Shown here one piece after another: positions 17,631 through 26,153 of a DNA stretch of 64,000 bases; within the stretch, counting starts at the first letter, position 1; each line of letters begins with the position of its first letter. The position numbers and the translations under genes were made by a program. This DNA comes from Lachnospiraceae bacterium Marseille-Q4251 (lineage in GTDB: Bacteria > Bacillota > Clostridia > Lachnospirales > Lachnospiraceae), in NCBI GenBank assembly GCA_018223435.1, contig JAGTTO010000001.1, forward strand, positions 2,790,001 to 2,854,000. Direction: 5' to 3'. The notes beneath the pieces were generated by a model. It was not told the DNA's origin. It was given only the letters and a program-made list of their open reading frames with translations, and did no database searches.

Positions 17631-19808
17631 ATGGCTAACTCAAATTATTCTGATTTCAAAGAAATCGTCAGAGACATTGACGACAGAAAAATCTTGTTGC
17701 CTGATTTCCAGAGAGATTTTGTATGGAAAGATGAAGAGAGGCAGAAAAAAATAGTTGCATCTGTACTTACCAAGATGCCAATCGGGAGCATATTACTCTT
17801 AACATCCAGTGCTGACGAGTATTGCTCAAAAATAATCGGGCGTAATGCAGACCTTAATACGTCAGATATTACTGGTGATGTGGATTTTCTTTTGGATGGA
17901 CAGCAGCGTATTACGGTTTTGACGAATGTATTTTCAAATGTAATTCATGATAAATGTCCAAGAGTATCCGAATTGGTCAGCCCATCTTTGAAACGGAGAT
18001 TCTTTTTAAAGATTCCGAAATGGATTGATGTCCATAACGGAAAAGAAGCGGATTTATTTGGAATTCAGACATTAGCTTTTCCGCTGGCAAATCCAGATGT
18101 GGATATTCCGGAATTTCTTTCTGGAGAGATATTATCATTCATAGAAACACAGACTTTTAATGCAAACGATAACAAGCCGTATAATCCTCATAATAACCTG
18201 TCGACAGATTTGGATCAGTTCTGTACGAGTTTTTCCAATGGATATCTGATTCCTCTTTATCTTTTGATACAAACAGGAAGAAAAAAAAGTCAGATGCAAT
18301 TGCGGTTTAAGGACATTATGACCAGAATTTCGGAATATATCAAAAGTGAGATGTACGATTATTTTACGTCTCTTCCTTCTGATGCGGAACAGAGAGCGTT
18401 TGTGAAAAAGGTGATGCATGATGATCCGGACGAGTGCACTGAACTTCTTGACAAAGTTACGTATGTAGATGAGTTTGAAACCGTACTTGATAATCGCAAA
18501 GACATCTGGGTGGATTCCATGAAAATATATCTTGATTCTTGTGTGAAGACGGTATATCTTTCTCAGATCCGCGTAAGTGCATCCCAGAGAGGCCGTGCAA
18601 TTGACATTTATGAGAATCTGAATATGGGTGGAGTATCTCTTAATACGTTTGATTTGATCATGGCACGTGTCGCAAAGGTTGATAAAAAGAACTTCCTGCA
18701 GCGAATCAAAGAAAGTATTGAGAGTACAAAAACTTATCCAAATTCTGTATTGGAGTCATCCATTAAAACGATTTTGAGTAGTGCATTGACCAATAAAACT
18801 TATAATGCAACTTTAAAAACGAATTGTATCAACAAGGGAGAATTAAACCCGAGATATATTGATGCATTTCTTGACGTACTCTGTTTGTATTGTAATAATC
18901 CGAGTTTTGATCCTGATAAGTATAAAGTGGATTTTATTAAAAAGGACAAGATCCTGAATCTGGTTCCGGAGGAAATTAACGATAATTGTGAAAAGGTAAT
19001 TAATGCATTGGATCGTGCCCTTTTCTTTTTCCAGACTCGATGTGGAATCCGAACCATCGGAGAGATTAACTACAACCTTATGCTTGTGCTGGTAGGAACG
19101 CTGTTCATGGAAGATAGTTATTTCTATAACTACGAAGTCCACAGATTGTTAGAAGCCTGGTATTGGAGTGTTGTTTTTTCTGGGGAATATGATAAAGATC
19201 AGAACTCACACATGATCTCAAATCTCCAGAATATCGTGAGATGCGTCAGTGGAACGAATAGAGATTTGACTTGGTTGAATTCTATTTCTGCCAATGTACT
19301 GAAAATGACTAATTTCTCGGATAAAGATCTGCTTCTTATGAATAAGGTAAACGAGGACAGATATCCTAAGCCGGTATTGAGAAATTTCATGTGCCAGTAC
19401 TTATTGTCTGGAACTTATATGGATATGTTTGATGAAACAAAGAAAATCAGCGTATTCTGTGAGGATGCAGACACTTTGGAAGCCCATCATATCATTCCAC
19501 TTGGTTCTGCAAAGAAGGTGGGCGAAATTACTGCAGATATCAGAAAGAATCCTCGTCATATCTGTAATTCACCGTTGAATTTTGTATATATTACAAAAGC
19601 GGCGAATAAAGATATTTCAGATGATGCACTGGATGCTTATGAAAAGAAAATACAGCCTGCCGCAAAAGCTGCCTTGTTTATTTCATCTTATACGCCGGCA
19701 AGTCATGATACAGAAATAAAAGTACGTGGACTGTTAGAAAGCAGATATAGTATGATGCAAGGAACCATTAGCGGAGAGATTAATGATTTATTGACGAATT
19801 GGATGTAA
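17631..19808 (+). CDS. sspE: SspE-like restriction protein, DUF262 plus HNH
   Basis: 725 codons, ATG behind AAAGGAG. The N-terminal DUF262 domain has LPDFQRDFVWKDEERQKKI and the nucleotide-binding motif D89-GQQR. The C-terminal part ends in an HNH nuclease motif (E617-AHHIIPLG, RHICNSPLN at 642-650, then NFVYITKAAN). This is the architecture of SspE and the related GmrSD enzymes: nucleotide hydrolysis coupled to DNA nicking, with SspE sensing phosphorothioates to damage incoming phage DNA. It is the last gene of the operon. All key motifs are present, so the system looks complete and active. Confidence 0.87.
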   Translation: MANSNYSDFKEIVRDIDDRKILLPDFQRDFVWKDEERQKKIVASVLTKMPIGSILLLTSSADEYCSKIIGRNADLNTSDITGDVDFLLDGQQRITVLTNVFSNVIHDKCPRVSELVSPSLKRRFFLKIPKWIDVHNGKEADLFGIQTLAFPLANPDVDIPEFLSGEILSFIETQTFNANDNKPYNPHNNLSTDLDQFCTSFSNGYLIPLYLLIQTGRKKSQMQLRFKDIMTRISEYIKSEMYDYFTSLPSDAEQRAFVKKVMHDDPDECTELLDKVTYVDEFETVLDNRKDIWVDSMKIYLDSCVKTVYLSQIRVSASQRGRAIDIYENLNMGGVSLNTFDLIMARVAKVDKKNFLQRIKESIESTKTYPNSVLESSIKTILSSALTNKTYNATLKTNCINKGELNPRYIDAFLDVLCLYCNNPSFDPDKYKVDFIKKDKILNLVPEEINDNCEKVINALDRALFFFQTRCGIRTIGEINYNLMLVLVGTLFMEDSYFYNYEVHRLLEAWYWSVVFSGEYDKDQNSHMISNLQNIVRCVSGTNRDLTWLNSISANVLKMTNFSDKDLLLMNKVNEDRYPKPVLRNFMCQYLLSGTYMDMFDETKKISVFCEDADTLEAHHIIPLGSAKKVGEITADIRKNPRHICNSPLNFVYITKAANKDISDDALDAYEKKIQPAAKAALFISSYTPASHDTEIKVRGLLESRYSMMQGTISGEINDLLTNWM

Positions 19809-20085
19809 GACGTAGCAGCGGCTCAGCGTAAGTTGGGCTACTGTTTTAATATTATAACCAAACACGCACGGATACTCATCAAAAACTACCATCAGATGCA
19901 TGGAAACTGGTTAAATATGGAATTGTCCATTTGACTGAAAAAATGCATCTGAGGGTGTTTTTTGGATATAGAGAACGAAGGGAATATTTTTCGTAACTTT
20001 TTTCTTATTCGAAAAGGTTCCTTACACATGATAGGATATGGTATCCGAATGACCAGAACGAACATCTGCTAATTTCTGGTATTTA

Positions 20086-20232
20086 TGGACTTCTATACAA
20101 GCCCGTTTACAACCTGTTATGGTTCTGTAAAGCAGTCCAAAATATAAAATGGAACAGTATATAAGACCAAAAATCATGCCTTTGGTCTTGTATAGTAGCC
20201 CAATCAAAATATTGGACTTCTTAATAAGACCA
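20086..20232. repeat. Array of five near-palindromes TGGWCTT-N6-AAGNCCA
   Basis: Five 20-bp units start at 20086, 20120, 20150, 20183 and 20213 (start-to-start 34, 30, 33, 30). Each has arms close to TGGWCTT and AAGNCCA around a six-base AT-rich core (ctatac, gtaaag, gtatat, gtatag, cttaat). Linkers of 10-14 bases are unrelated. Spacing near three helical turns would put all units on one face of the DNA, as in iterons, partition sites or multi-copy operators. As RNA it would form five small hairpins. No known family was recognised. Confidence 0.8.
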
Positions 20233-20248
20233 CATAAATAGAAGATAG

Positions 20249-20294
20249 AAAAACAGCAACTTAAGCAATGAAGCCTGGGTTGCTGTTTTTTCTT
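20249..20294. terminator. Bidirectional terminator downstream of the relaxase
   Basis: AACAGCAAC pairs with GTTGCTGTT, with a T-run on each strand's 3' side. It lies 25 bases beyond the intact end of the acidic relaxase tail, so it probably ends the mobC-relaxase transcript. Confidence 0.85.
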
Positions 20295-20320
20295 AAGAAT
20301 CATATTTTCGTACAAGAAAA

Positions 20321-20460
20321 CTATTCTTCCTTTTCGGCGTCGTATGATCCAAACGGAAGTCTGTCATCTTCATCATCGTATGGGTCGAATGGAAGCCTTC
20401 CATCAAAATCTTCTGGTCCGGCAGAAACATTAGGAAACACTAATGTTGAAGAGAGGATGC
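20321..20460 (-). pseudogene. Out-of-frame acidic tail of the relaxase
   Basis: Reading back from TAG at 20321-20323 gives an uninterrupted acidic stretch, including PNVSAGPEDFDGRLPFDPYD, that ends in AEKEE. It is in a different frame from the upstream relaxase. The join would fall in a CT repeat, a site prone to slippage, so this is either a recent mutation or a reversible one. Confidence 0.65.
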
Positions 20461-21810
20461 AACGGTGCGAGAGATATCGTTGTTCGATATTTGAGGAGCA
20501 TTAAGCAGTGCTGTGAAATTCTGCTGAATGATATCCAGTGTTTTCTGCTTTTTCTGTAGTTCCTTTTTTTCCCGGACGGTAGCAGCTTGTTCAGATTCAA
20601 GATTTTCAATCCGCTTCTGGATTTTATTAGAGCTTGGGATTTTGGTAACACCGAGATCCTGAAGCTCTTTTTTTAGTGAATCGTGGAGCTTGTATTCTGC
20701 CTGATACTTGGTGCGGTATGCTTTTGGATTATTTGCAGATTTGCAGTTTTCTATTACTTTACGGCAGAGTCGGTAAGAATCGCAGTGTTTCTGAATGATT
20801 TTTTGTGTGCTCAGCTCACTGTCGATTTGTGCTATTCTCTGATCAGCCGCTTTAACAGAAGCATCAACATCAGAAATATGCTGCCTGAAATCCTCATAAT
20901 TCAGTAGGTTATTTTCAGAAAGATAGTTGAAAGTACGAGCCGCTTCTTTCAGGTTATTGAGTTTTGCCCATCGTTCAAATCCTTCTCGATTGCCGGTCGT
21001 AACATACGTGGAGATATTGATATACAGGCGGGCTTCTCTGGACAGATGCTTTGGAGTTTTCACTTTACTACGATTTTTAGCCAGACGGATGCGGACATTT
21101 TCTTCCGAATAATAGCTTCCGAGAGATTTCATATAAGTGAAGTTTTTCTGCTCCGGTGCACGGAAGGATAGGTGCTTTCCTTGTCGAACTTCATATCCTG
21201 CTAACTGCATTTTTTGTAGAAATTCCTCATAGTTGATGGAAGTCCAGATTGCTTTATCAACTGCGACACGTAGCTTGGCTTTCCAGCTGGTGCCACGATG
21301 ATATTCCATATTCTCTTTATAGCTTTTACCTTTTTCTCCGGTTGGCATACTGGTGGCAAGTCCATTTTCATGGCAGATACGATTACTGATTCTGCAGAGT
21401 TTGTGGTAGCTCCGCTTATTGGAAACATACTTGTGATGATCAACAAAACTTGCTGCATTAAAGATGATGTGGTTATGGATATGATTTTTGTCAACATGGG
21501 TACTGATCACGTATTCATATTTTCCTTTCAGTGCTTCATCTGCAAATTGCTGTCCCAAGCGATGGGCAGTTTCGGCATCAACTTCTCCAGGTTTAAATGA
21601 CTGGATCAGATGAAATGCCAGGTTATCGCCTTTGTCCATTCCATTCTTTTTTGCCAATTCTCTTGTCATAGAAAATTCAAGATCTGCAGTTTCCGGGGAA
21701 CAGCCAAAACTGGAAACTAACAGTTTTTCATCTGTCTTATCTGGATTTGTAATATAGTCCAGAGCTTTCTTGTCTGTTACTTTAATGGGGAAGATCTTAA
21801 GATACGCCAT
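20440..21810 (-). CDS. MOBP-type relaxase (MobA/VirD2-like), tail frameshifted
   Basis: 456 codons. The N-terminal relaxase domain has the metal-binding motif HVDKNHIHNHIIFN near residue 105-118, and a Tyr-containing N-terminus (MAYLKIFPIKVTDKKALDYI) suited to nicking oriT and staying bound to the DNA end. The C-terminal half is a long coiled coil (residues about 310-440). The frame ends at 20440, but another frame continues to a stop at 20321 with an acidic tail typical of such relaxases (GPEDFDGRLPFDPYDDEDD). Removing one CT from the TCCTCTCTTC run near 20445 would join the two. The catalytic domain is intact. The start overlaps mobC by 34 bases. Confidence 0.9.
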   Translation of the reverse strand: MAYLKIFPIKVTDKKALDYITNPDKTDEKLLVSSFGCSPETADLEFSMTRELAKKNGMDKGDNLAFHLIQSFKPGEVDAETAHRLGQQFADEALKGKYEYVISTHVDKNHIHNHIIFNAASFVDHHKYVSNKRSYHKLCRISNRICHENGLATSMPTGEKGKSYKENMEYHRGTSWKAKLRVAVDKAIWTSINYEEFLQKMQLAGYEVRQGKHLSFRAPEQKNFTYMKSLGSYYSEENVRIRLAKNRSKVKTPKHLSREARLYINISTYVTTGNREGFERWAKLNNLKEAARTFNYLSENNLLNYEDFRQHISDVDASVKAADQRIAQIDSELSTQKIIQKHCDSYRLCRKVIENCKSANNPKAYRTKYQAEYKLHDSLKKELQDLGVTKIPSSNKIQKRIENLESEQAATVREKKELQKKQKTLDIIQQNFTALLNAPQISNNDISRTVASSLQH

Positions 21811-22100
21811 AATTCTTTCACCATCTCTTTCAATTCTTTCATTTCTTCCGGATATAGATCTCCGGTGGTATTTACCTTTTTTGCAATCTGGTTGATATTT
21901 ACGCCAATCTTGTGCATTTCCTCATACTGTTTCTTCAGTGGAGTTGTATCGGCGTTGACGATGTAACCGTCGATTGCCATTTTACGAAGATAAGCTCCCA
22001 TATTTTTTGTCTTTGATTCAATCATCTTTCTACGAATAAGCTTTTTTTCTTCAGGGGAAACACAAAACAAAATCTGTATATTTCTTTTTCTCTTTGCCAT
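21777..22100 (-). CDS. mobC: MobC-like relaxosome accessory protein
   Basis: 107 codons. An N-terminal ribbon-helix-helix-like part (RNIQILFCVSPEEKKLIRRKM) is followed by the MobC signature (GAYLRKMAIDGYIV...GVNINQIAKKVNTTGDL). MobC proteins bind near oriT and help the relaxase open the strands. Its gene overlaps the relaxase start, the usual arrangement, and the probable oriT lies just upstream. Confidence 0.88.
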   Translation of the reverse strand: MAKRKRNIQILFCVSPEEKKLIRRKMIESKTKNMGAYLRKMAIDGYIVNADTTPLKKQYEEMHKIGVNINQIAKKVNTTGDLYPEEMKELKEMVKELWRILRSSPLK

Positions 22101-22151
22101 AGGCAGATTCTCCTTTCCTTGGTTCTTCGAAGTAGTGACTTCTGTGATTTT

Positions 22152-22241
22152 AATTTAGGGCCGGGTTCCCTAAATTGTACTTTCAGCGGGAGTGTATATA
22201 CACTTCCTGTCCTTGCTATTTACCGGTGGCAAAGCCGCCGG
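22152..22241. other. oriT-like region of the mobilizable element
   Basis: Directly upstream of mobC lie a perfect 9-bp inverted repeat AATTTAGGG/CCCTAAATT (22152-22176), a 14-bp palindrome AGTGTATATACACT (22191-22204) and a GC-rich hairpin CCGGTGGC/GCCGCCGG (22223-22241). Inverted repeats next to the mobC start are where MOBP origins are normally found. The nick site was not identified. Confidence 0.5.
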
Positions 22242-22383
22242 AAGAGAGTCCTTAAAAAAGATCCCTCTATAAATAAGGTACTGAGAGAAGAAAAAGAGGA
22301 CATCGAAGCTCAGAAGTATGACGCAGGAATGATTCTGTGGTATAGTAAAATCTGAACGAGAAAGAAGAAAAGAGGTCATACCG

Positions 22384-23139
22384 ATGTCACGGAAAAATCA
22401 TAAGATGATAGATGGAAGACTACTGCAAACGGATAAAAAGTATTCCCAGTTAAAAATGAAGCAGAAAGAAAAGATTGCAGAATGGATGTTTCAGGCAACC
22501 AGAGATTATTATATGAAACAATGTACATTTCCGAATGACAAACATCTGGAAGAAGTAGTGGATTCTGTTTATGAAAAAATCGAAGATGCAGAAATCTGGA
22601 TTCCATACGGGGAGGTCTTCAAGCATTATAAATCCAAACGATCGGATATCAACAAACGTGTCAGAAAATCTCTGAATGAAAAAGAAGAGAGCCGGATTGA
22701 GAAGGTCTGTTTTATGAATATGTGTATGATTCAGGATGATGAAGGAAAGGTACTGGCACTGGATAAAGTAAATGATAGCTATACCGGTACAACTTTTCCA
22801 GGTGGTCACGTAGAAGCAAATGAGATTTTCCAGAAATCCATGATTCGAGAAGTCTGGGAAGAAACAGGACTTACGATAGAAGCACCGAAGCTTGGAGGAT
22901 TATATCATTGGCATAAGAGTGGAGTGCACTATGCCATTACCCTGTATAAAGCGAATAAGTTTACCGGAGAATTGAAGAGTTCTGAGGAAGGAAGAGTTTA
23001 TTGGATTCCGCTGGAAGAGTTGAAAACAAGAGAACTTGCTACAGGTATGGAATACGTTTTGCAGATTCTGGAATCAGACAAGGTGGATGAGTGCTATATG
23101 CATCTGGAAGCAGATGGATATGTGGGAGATTTGTATTAA
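22384..23139 (+). CDS. Nudix hydrolase with N-terminal helical extension
   Basis: 251 codons behind AGAGGTC. Residues 1-105 are helical and basic with no known motif. A Nudix domain follows, with the box GGHVEANEIFQKSMIREVWEE near 140 (Gly, Glu, REVWEE all present). Such proteins clean up oxidised or unusual nucleoside diphosphates; the substrate cannot be told. It is transcribed away from the mobilization genes and may share the upstream region with oriT. Confidence 0.8.
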   Translation: MSRKNHKMIDGRLLQTDKKYSQLKMKQKEKIAEWMFQATRDYYMKQCTFPNDKHLEEVVDSVYEKIEDAEIWIPYGEVFKHYKSKRSDINKRVRKSLNEKEESRIEKVCFMNMCMIQDDEGKVLALDKVNDSYTGTTFPGGHVEANEIFQKSMIREVWEETGLTIEAPKLGGLYHWHKSGVHYAITLYKANKFTGELKSSEEGRVYWIPLEELKTRELATGMEYVLQILESDKVDECYMHLEADGYVGDLY

Positions 23140-23211
23140 AGAATTTTGTAAGAAATGGCTGCCTGATCATTGGAGAAAAGACAGCCATTCTTTATAAGAT
23201 ACATCATTCAT

Positions 23212-23505
23212 CTATTCTGTTTTTTGCTGTTCACTTTTGGAAGTGAAATTAATATATTTGGCACGTTGTAAAATTGAGATAACTGCATCAATGCTTTCTG
23301 GATTGGAAAAGCTCATGATAAAAGGTTCCTCTTCAAATTCCATGGGTTCGAATCCGGGAATCTGATCTGGATTCTTAATTATATGGATGGGACGTGCACT
23401 CTGGTTATAAAATGCCAGTTGTGCTGAATCTGTAGTGTTTCCGATGACACCAATACCTACGTCACCTTTTCCAAAATCTATTCTACGTTTATTTAAGTTG
23501 ATCAT
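23212..23505 (-). CDS. Small protein next to immA, unknown
   Basis: About 97 codons; ATG 23505 has AAAGGAG ten bases upstream and is preferred to a TTG two codons earlier. The product looks like a small beta-rich soluble protein (DFGKGDVGIGVIGNTTDSAQLAFYN) with an acidic middle part. It follows the immA-like gene at a short distance on the same strand and may be in the same transcript. Family not recognised. Confidence 0.55.
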   Translation of the reverse strand: MINLNKRRIDFGKGDVGIGVIGNTTDSAQLAFYNQSARPIHIIKNPDQIPGFEPMEFEEEPFIMSFSNPESIDAVISILQRAKYINFTSKSEQQKTE

Positions 23506-24045
23506 ATTCAAAAATCTCCTTTTTCAAAAATAGCATATTTAGTAATTTTCTATTATTCCCGAAGTAGGGATATCTTTTAAAAAGTCACTGTTGGAAGTGA
23601 TCGGAGAATCTATAATCTGAACGCCGCTTCGTTTCATCATTCGGAATTTGAAATCAAGAAGTTCCGGTGGAACTTTCAGTTCAGCGGCAGCCTGGAAAAA
23701 GGACATATCAGCGTTAAGCATCTCCAGGACATCTTCATCCTCCAGAAGATAATCAGCGGCAAAGCAATTGGCTTCATATTCACATTGTGATACTCCATCG
23801 AATAATTCAAAATCATGAAAACACTTGATCTGAAGGGTTTTCTGATGAAGGAGTGCGTGTCCGATTTCGTGAATCAGGATAATCTGCTGTATGATTTCCG
23901 GCAGATCACTGTTAATGACGATGCAGGTCTTTCGACATTCCCGCATACAGAAGCCTTTACAACAGTTTGGATCAGTTCCAAGCGGAAGCTTCTTAACAAT
24001 AATATGCATAGAGGCTGCAAGGCGGTACGGATCACTTTCCTGATA

Positions 24046-25536
24046 GGGAGTATCCCAAAGTTTGTGTAAACCTCCAAACTGATGTAAGATAGAATTACTC
24101 AGTTTGGAGGTTTATTTTATGGCAAGAAAAAAGGATTCACCACAAAAAGCAGCGCTTAGAGAACTCATGGGAAACTACCTGAAAGAAAACAATGTAAAAG
24201 TAAAAGATGGAACAGATGTTAATTCCATTATGCGGGATATGATGTCTATCATTTTGGAAGGTGCCCTTGATCAGGAACTGGATGAAGAACTGGGATATTC
24301 CAAGTATGATTATCGAAATAAAGAAACCGATAATTCCAGGAATGGACATTCCCAGAAAACGTTACATACCAGTTACGGAGATATGGAGATTGATATTCCA
24401 AGGGATCGAAAAGGTGACTTCGAACCACAGGTTGTAAAGAAGTATCAGAATTCGATTACGCAAGACATGGAAGAAAAGATCATTTCCATGTACGCAAAAG
24501 GAATGACTACTGCCGATATAGAAAGCCACATGCGTGAATTATACGATCTTGAGATCTCCGACAGTACTGTCAGCCGGATTACTGATAAGATCCTGCCAAT
24601 AGTAAAAGAATGGCAGGAAAGGCCATTAGAAAGTGTGTATGCTGTTGTATTTATGGATGCGATCCATTTCCATGCCCGTAATGAGGGGCGGATTGTAAAA
24701 CGTGCTGTTTACATTGCGATTGGGATCGATATGGAAGGACGTAAGGATGTCCTCGGAATGTATGTTGGTCAAAATGAAAGTGCCAAGTTCTGGCTCTCCA
24801 TCCTGAATGGCCTGAAAAACCGGGGTGTAGAAGATATATTGATTGCGTGTGTGGATGGACTGACCGGTTTTCCACAAGCAATTGAAGCAGTATTTCCCCA
24901 GACCGAGATCCAGCAGTGCATAATCCATCAGATCAGGAATACCACGAAATTTGTTTCTTACAAAGAGATCAAACCACTTATGGCAGATCTGAAGCGTGTA
25001 TATGCAGCTCCTACAGAAGAAGTTGCATTGGCAGAACTGGACAGCTTTGACGAAAAATGGAGCGGGAAATACCCTAAGATTGCAAAGTCATGGAAAGATA
25101 ACTGGGCAAATCTTTCAACGTATTTTAAGTATCCGGAAGCTGTCAGACGTCTGATCTATACCACGAACACGATTGAAGGATTTAACCGTCAGCTCCGGAA
25201 AGTCACCAAATCCAAGACGGTATTTCCATCCGATGACAGTCTCCTGAAAATGCTGTATCTGGCCATGATAGATATCACCAAAAAATGGACGGGACACCGT
25301 CAGGATTGGGGACAAATCCATTCTCAGCTGGAAATTTTCTTCGAAGAAAGATTGGAAAGGTTATAAGCAGAATGCATGCTAGGCAGGGCTGGCACAGCCA
25401 GTCCTGCTTGACATGCCTTAAAACTGCATTATAATACAAACAAGGACAGAACCCTGAAAAACAGGTTCTGTCCTCGATAACTAATGACATATCTTACATC
25501 AGTTTTTTCTGTTTACACAAAACTTGAAACGCTCTC
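24046..25536 (+). mobile_element. Intact IS256-family element
   Basis: 1491 bp between an exact 8-bp duplication TCCTGATA (24038-24045 and 25537-25544). Ends GGGAGTATCCCAAAG and GAGAGCGTTTCAAG (complement) are partly matching inverted repeats with a shared TTTGTGTAAAC. The element interrupts the immA-like gene near codon 18. It is the same element as at 6038-7877, in opposite orientation. Confidence 0.95.
24119..25366 (+). CDS. IS256-family (Mutator-type) transposase
   Basis: 415 codons from ATG 24119 behind GGAGG, the same protein as at 6557-7804. The DDE residues are in VVFMDAIHF, ACVDGLTGF and TIEGFNRQL. Two hairpins lie downstream inside the element, one of them terminator-like (GGACAGAACC/GGTTCTGTCC near 25443-25472), which would stop transcription leaving the transposase gene. 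Confidence 0.96.
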   Translation: MARKKDSPQKAALRELMGNYLKENNVKVKDGTDVNSIMRDMMSIILEGALDQELDEELGYSKYDYRNKETDNSRNGHSQKTLHTSYGDMEIDIPRDRKGDFEPQVVKKYQNSITQDMEEKIISMYAKGMTTADIESHMRELYDLEISDSTVSRITDKILPIVKEWQERPLESVYAVVFMDAIHFHARNEGRIVKRAVYIAIGIDMEGRKDVLGMYVGQNESAKFWLSILNGLKNRGVEDILIACVDGLTGFPQAIEAVFPQTEIQQCIIHQIRNTTKFVSYKEIKPLMADLKRVYAAPTEEVALAELDSFDEKWSGKYPKIAKSWKDNWANLSTYFKYPEAVRRLIYTTNTIEGFNRQLRKVTKSKTVFPSDDSLLKMLYLAMIDITKKWTGHRQDWGQIHSQLEIFFEERLERL

Positions 25537-25669
25537 TCCTGATATTTTGTTTTTACTTTATTAACAGTGTCTCTTATACATTTTGAACTCATAAAAACAC
25601 CTCGATATTTCATAAGATAGTTTGCTGCAAGTATAGAGTAGCAAAAGTGCTGTACGAAAATACGGACAC

Positions 25670-26122
25670 CTATGAATCACATTCTGTTTCAGTGTTTTTC
25701 TTTTTCCGTCCAAATGTCTTTTTAGCTTCCATCTTACAGGAAAGATATGCTTTGGTTACAGCCTGATAAAATGCATCTTTGGCTTCTTCGTCCAGTTCAC
25801 CGCCTGCGAAAAGAGCACGGTTGGCTTCGAGAATCTCATTGATGTCTCTGGCTCCTTTTTCACCAAGCTGTCCATTGACTTCATCAATATAATCCATTTT
25901 TTCAATTCCATAAGAAGGATCTGTGATCTCGTCATGTTTCAAATAATCGTAAGAGACATTTAATGCATGAGCGAGCTTTCTCATAGTAGAGATTCGTGCG
26001 ATGGTGCCGGAACTTTCATAAGCTGCGATCGCACGCTGGGATACGCCGACCAGTTCTGCAAGTTCTTTCTGTGTCAGATGATTTTGTTCTCGTTGATATT
26101 TAATCTTGTCTGAAAAATTCAT
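25670..26122 (-). CDS. immR: ImmR-like XRE repressor
   Basis: 150 codons from ATG 26122 (behind AAAGGATC); the upstream extension lacks a ribosome site. The N-terminal HTH is clear (LTQKELAELVGVSQRAIAAYESSGTIARISTMRKLAHALNV), followed by an acidic helical tail that an ImmA protease would be expected to cleave. It forms a pair with the disrupted immA gene downstream and is divergent from dinB. Its own promoter (-35 TTGACT at 26260-26265, -10 TATAAT at 26237-26242, minus strand, 17-base spacer) overlaps GTGAAGTT/AACTTCAC repeats, consistent with autoregulation. Confidence 0.85.
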   Translation of the reverse strand: MNFSDKIKYQREQNHLTQKELAELVGVSQRAIAAYESSGTIARISTMRKLAHALNVSYDYLKHDEITDPSYGIEKMDYIDEVNGQLGEKGARDINEILEANRALFAGGELDEEAKDAFYQAVTKAYLSCKMEAKKTFGRKKKNTETECDS

Positions 26123-26153
26123 AGTGGGATCCTTTCCAAGTTTTTGAAATCGT

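Larger units (their letters stand above)
19809..20320. other. Non-coding region between sspE and the relaxase
   Basis: No credible gene. It holds a long imperfect hairpin at 19893-19958 (CAGATGCAT/ATGCATCTG followed by a T-rich run, possibly the ssp operon terminator), the five-palindrome array at 20086-20232, and a strong bidirectional terminator at 20249-20294. Confidence 0.7.
23539..25592 (-). pseudogene. immA: immA-like metalloprotease gene split by an IS256-family element
   Basis: The 3' part (23539-24045) encodes an ImmA/IrrE-type protein with the zinc motif HEIGH in IILIHEIGHALLH. Its true start lies beyond the insertion: ATG at 25592-25590 behind a GGTG site gives MSSKCIRDTVNKVKTKYQE, and after removing the IS and one copy of the target duplication the frame runs through to 23539 as 184 codons. 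ImmA proteases cleave their partner ImmR repressor to release an integrative element. The partner gene lies 77 bases upstream at 25670. A shorter protein could start at an internal ATG (24009) and would keep HEIGH, but without a ribosome site. Confidence 0.88.

Noticed and set aside
20086..20232. CRISPR array
   Set aside because: Repeats are imperfect and palindromic, linkers only 10-14 bp, and no cas genes are nearby.
20022..20315. 97-codon minus-strand frame with repeating residues (GLIKKSN, GLLYKTK, GLIYCS, GLLYRT)
   Set aside because: The repeats come from the five DNA near-palindromes; no ribosome site, and a terminator lies at its start.
22119..22355. 78-codon plus-strand frame upstream of the Nudix gene
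   Set aside because: It runs through the oriT-like dyads, has no ribosome site and poor composition.
9980..22400. SspFGH or DndFGH restriction partners
   Set aside because: Only an SspE-type restriction gene is present; no DndF/G/H-like genes follow.
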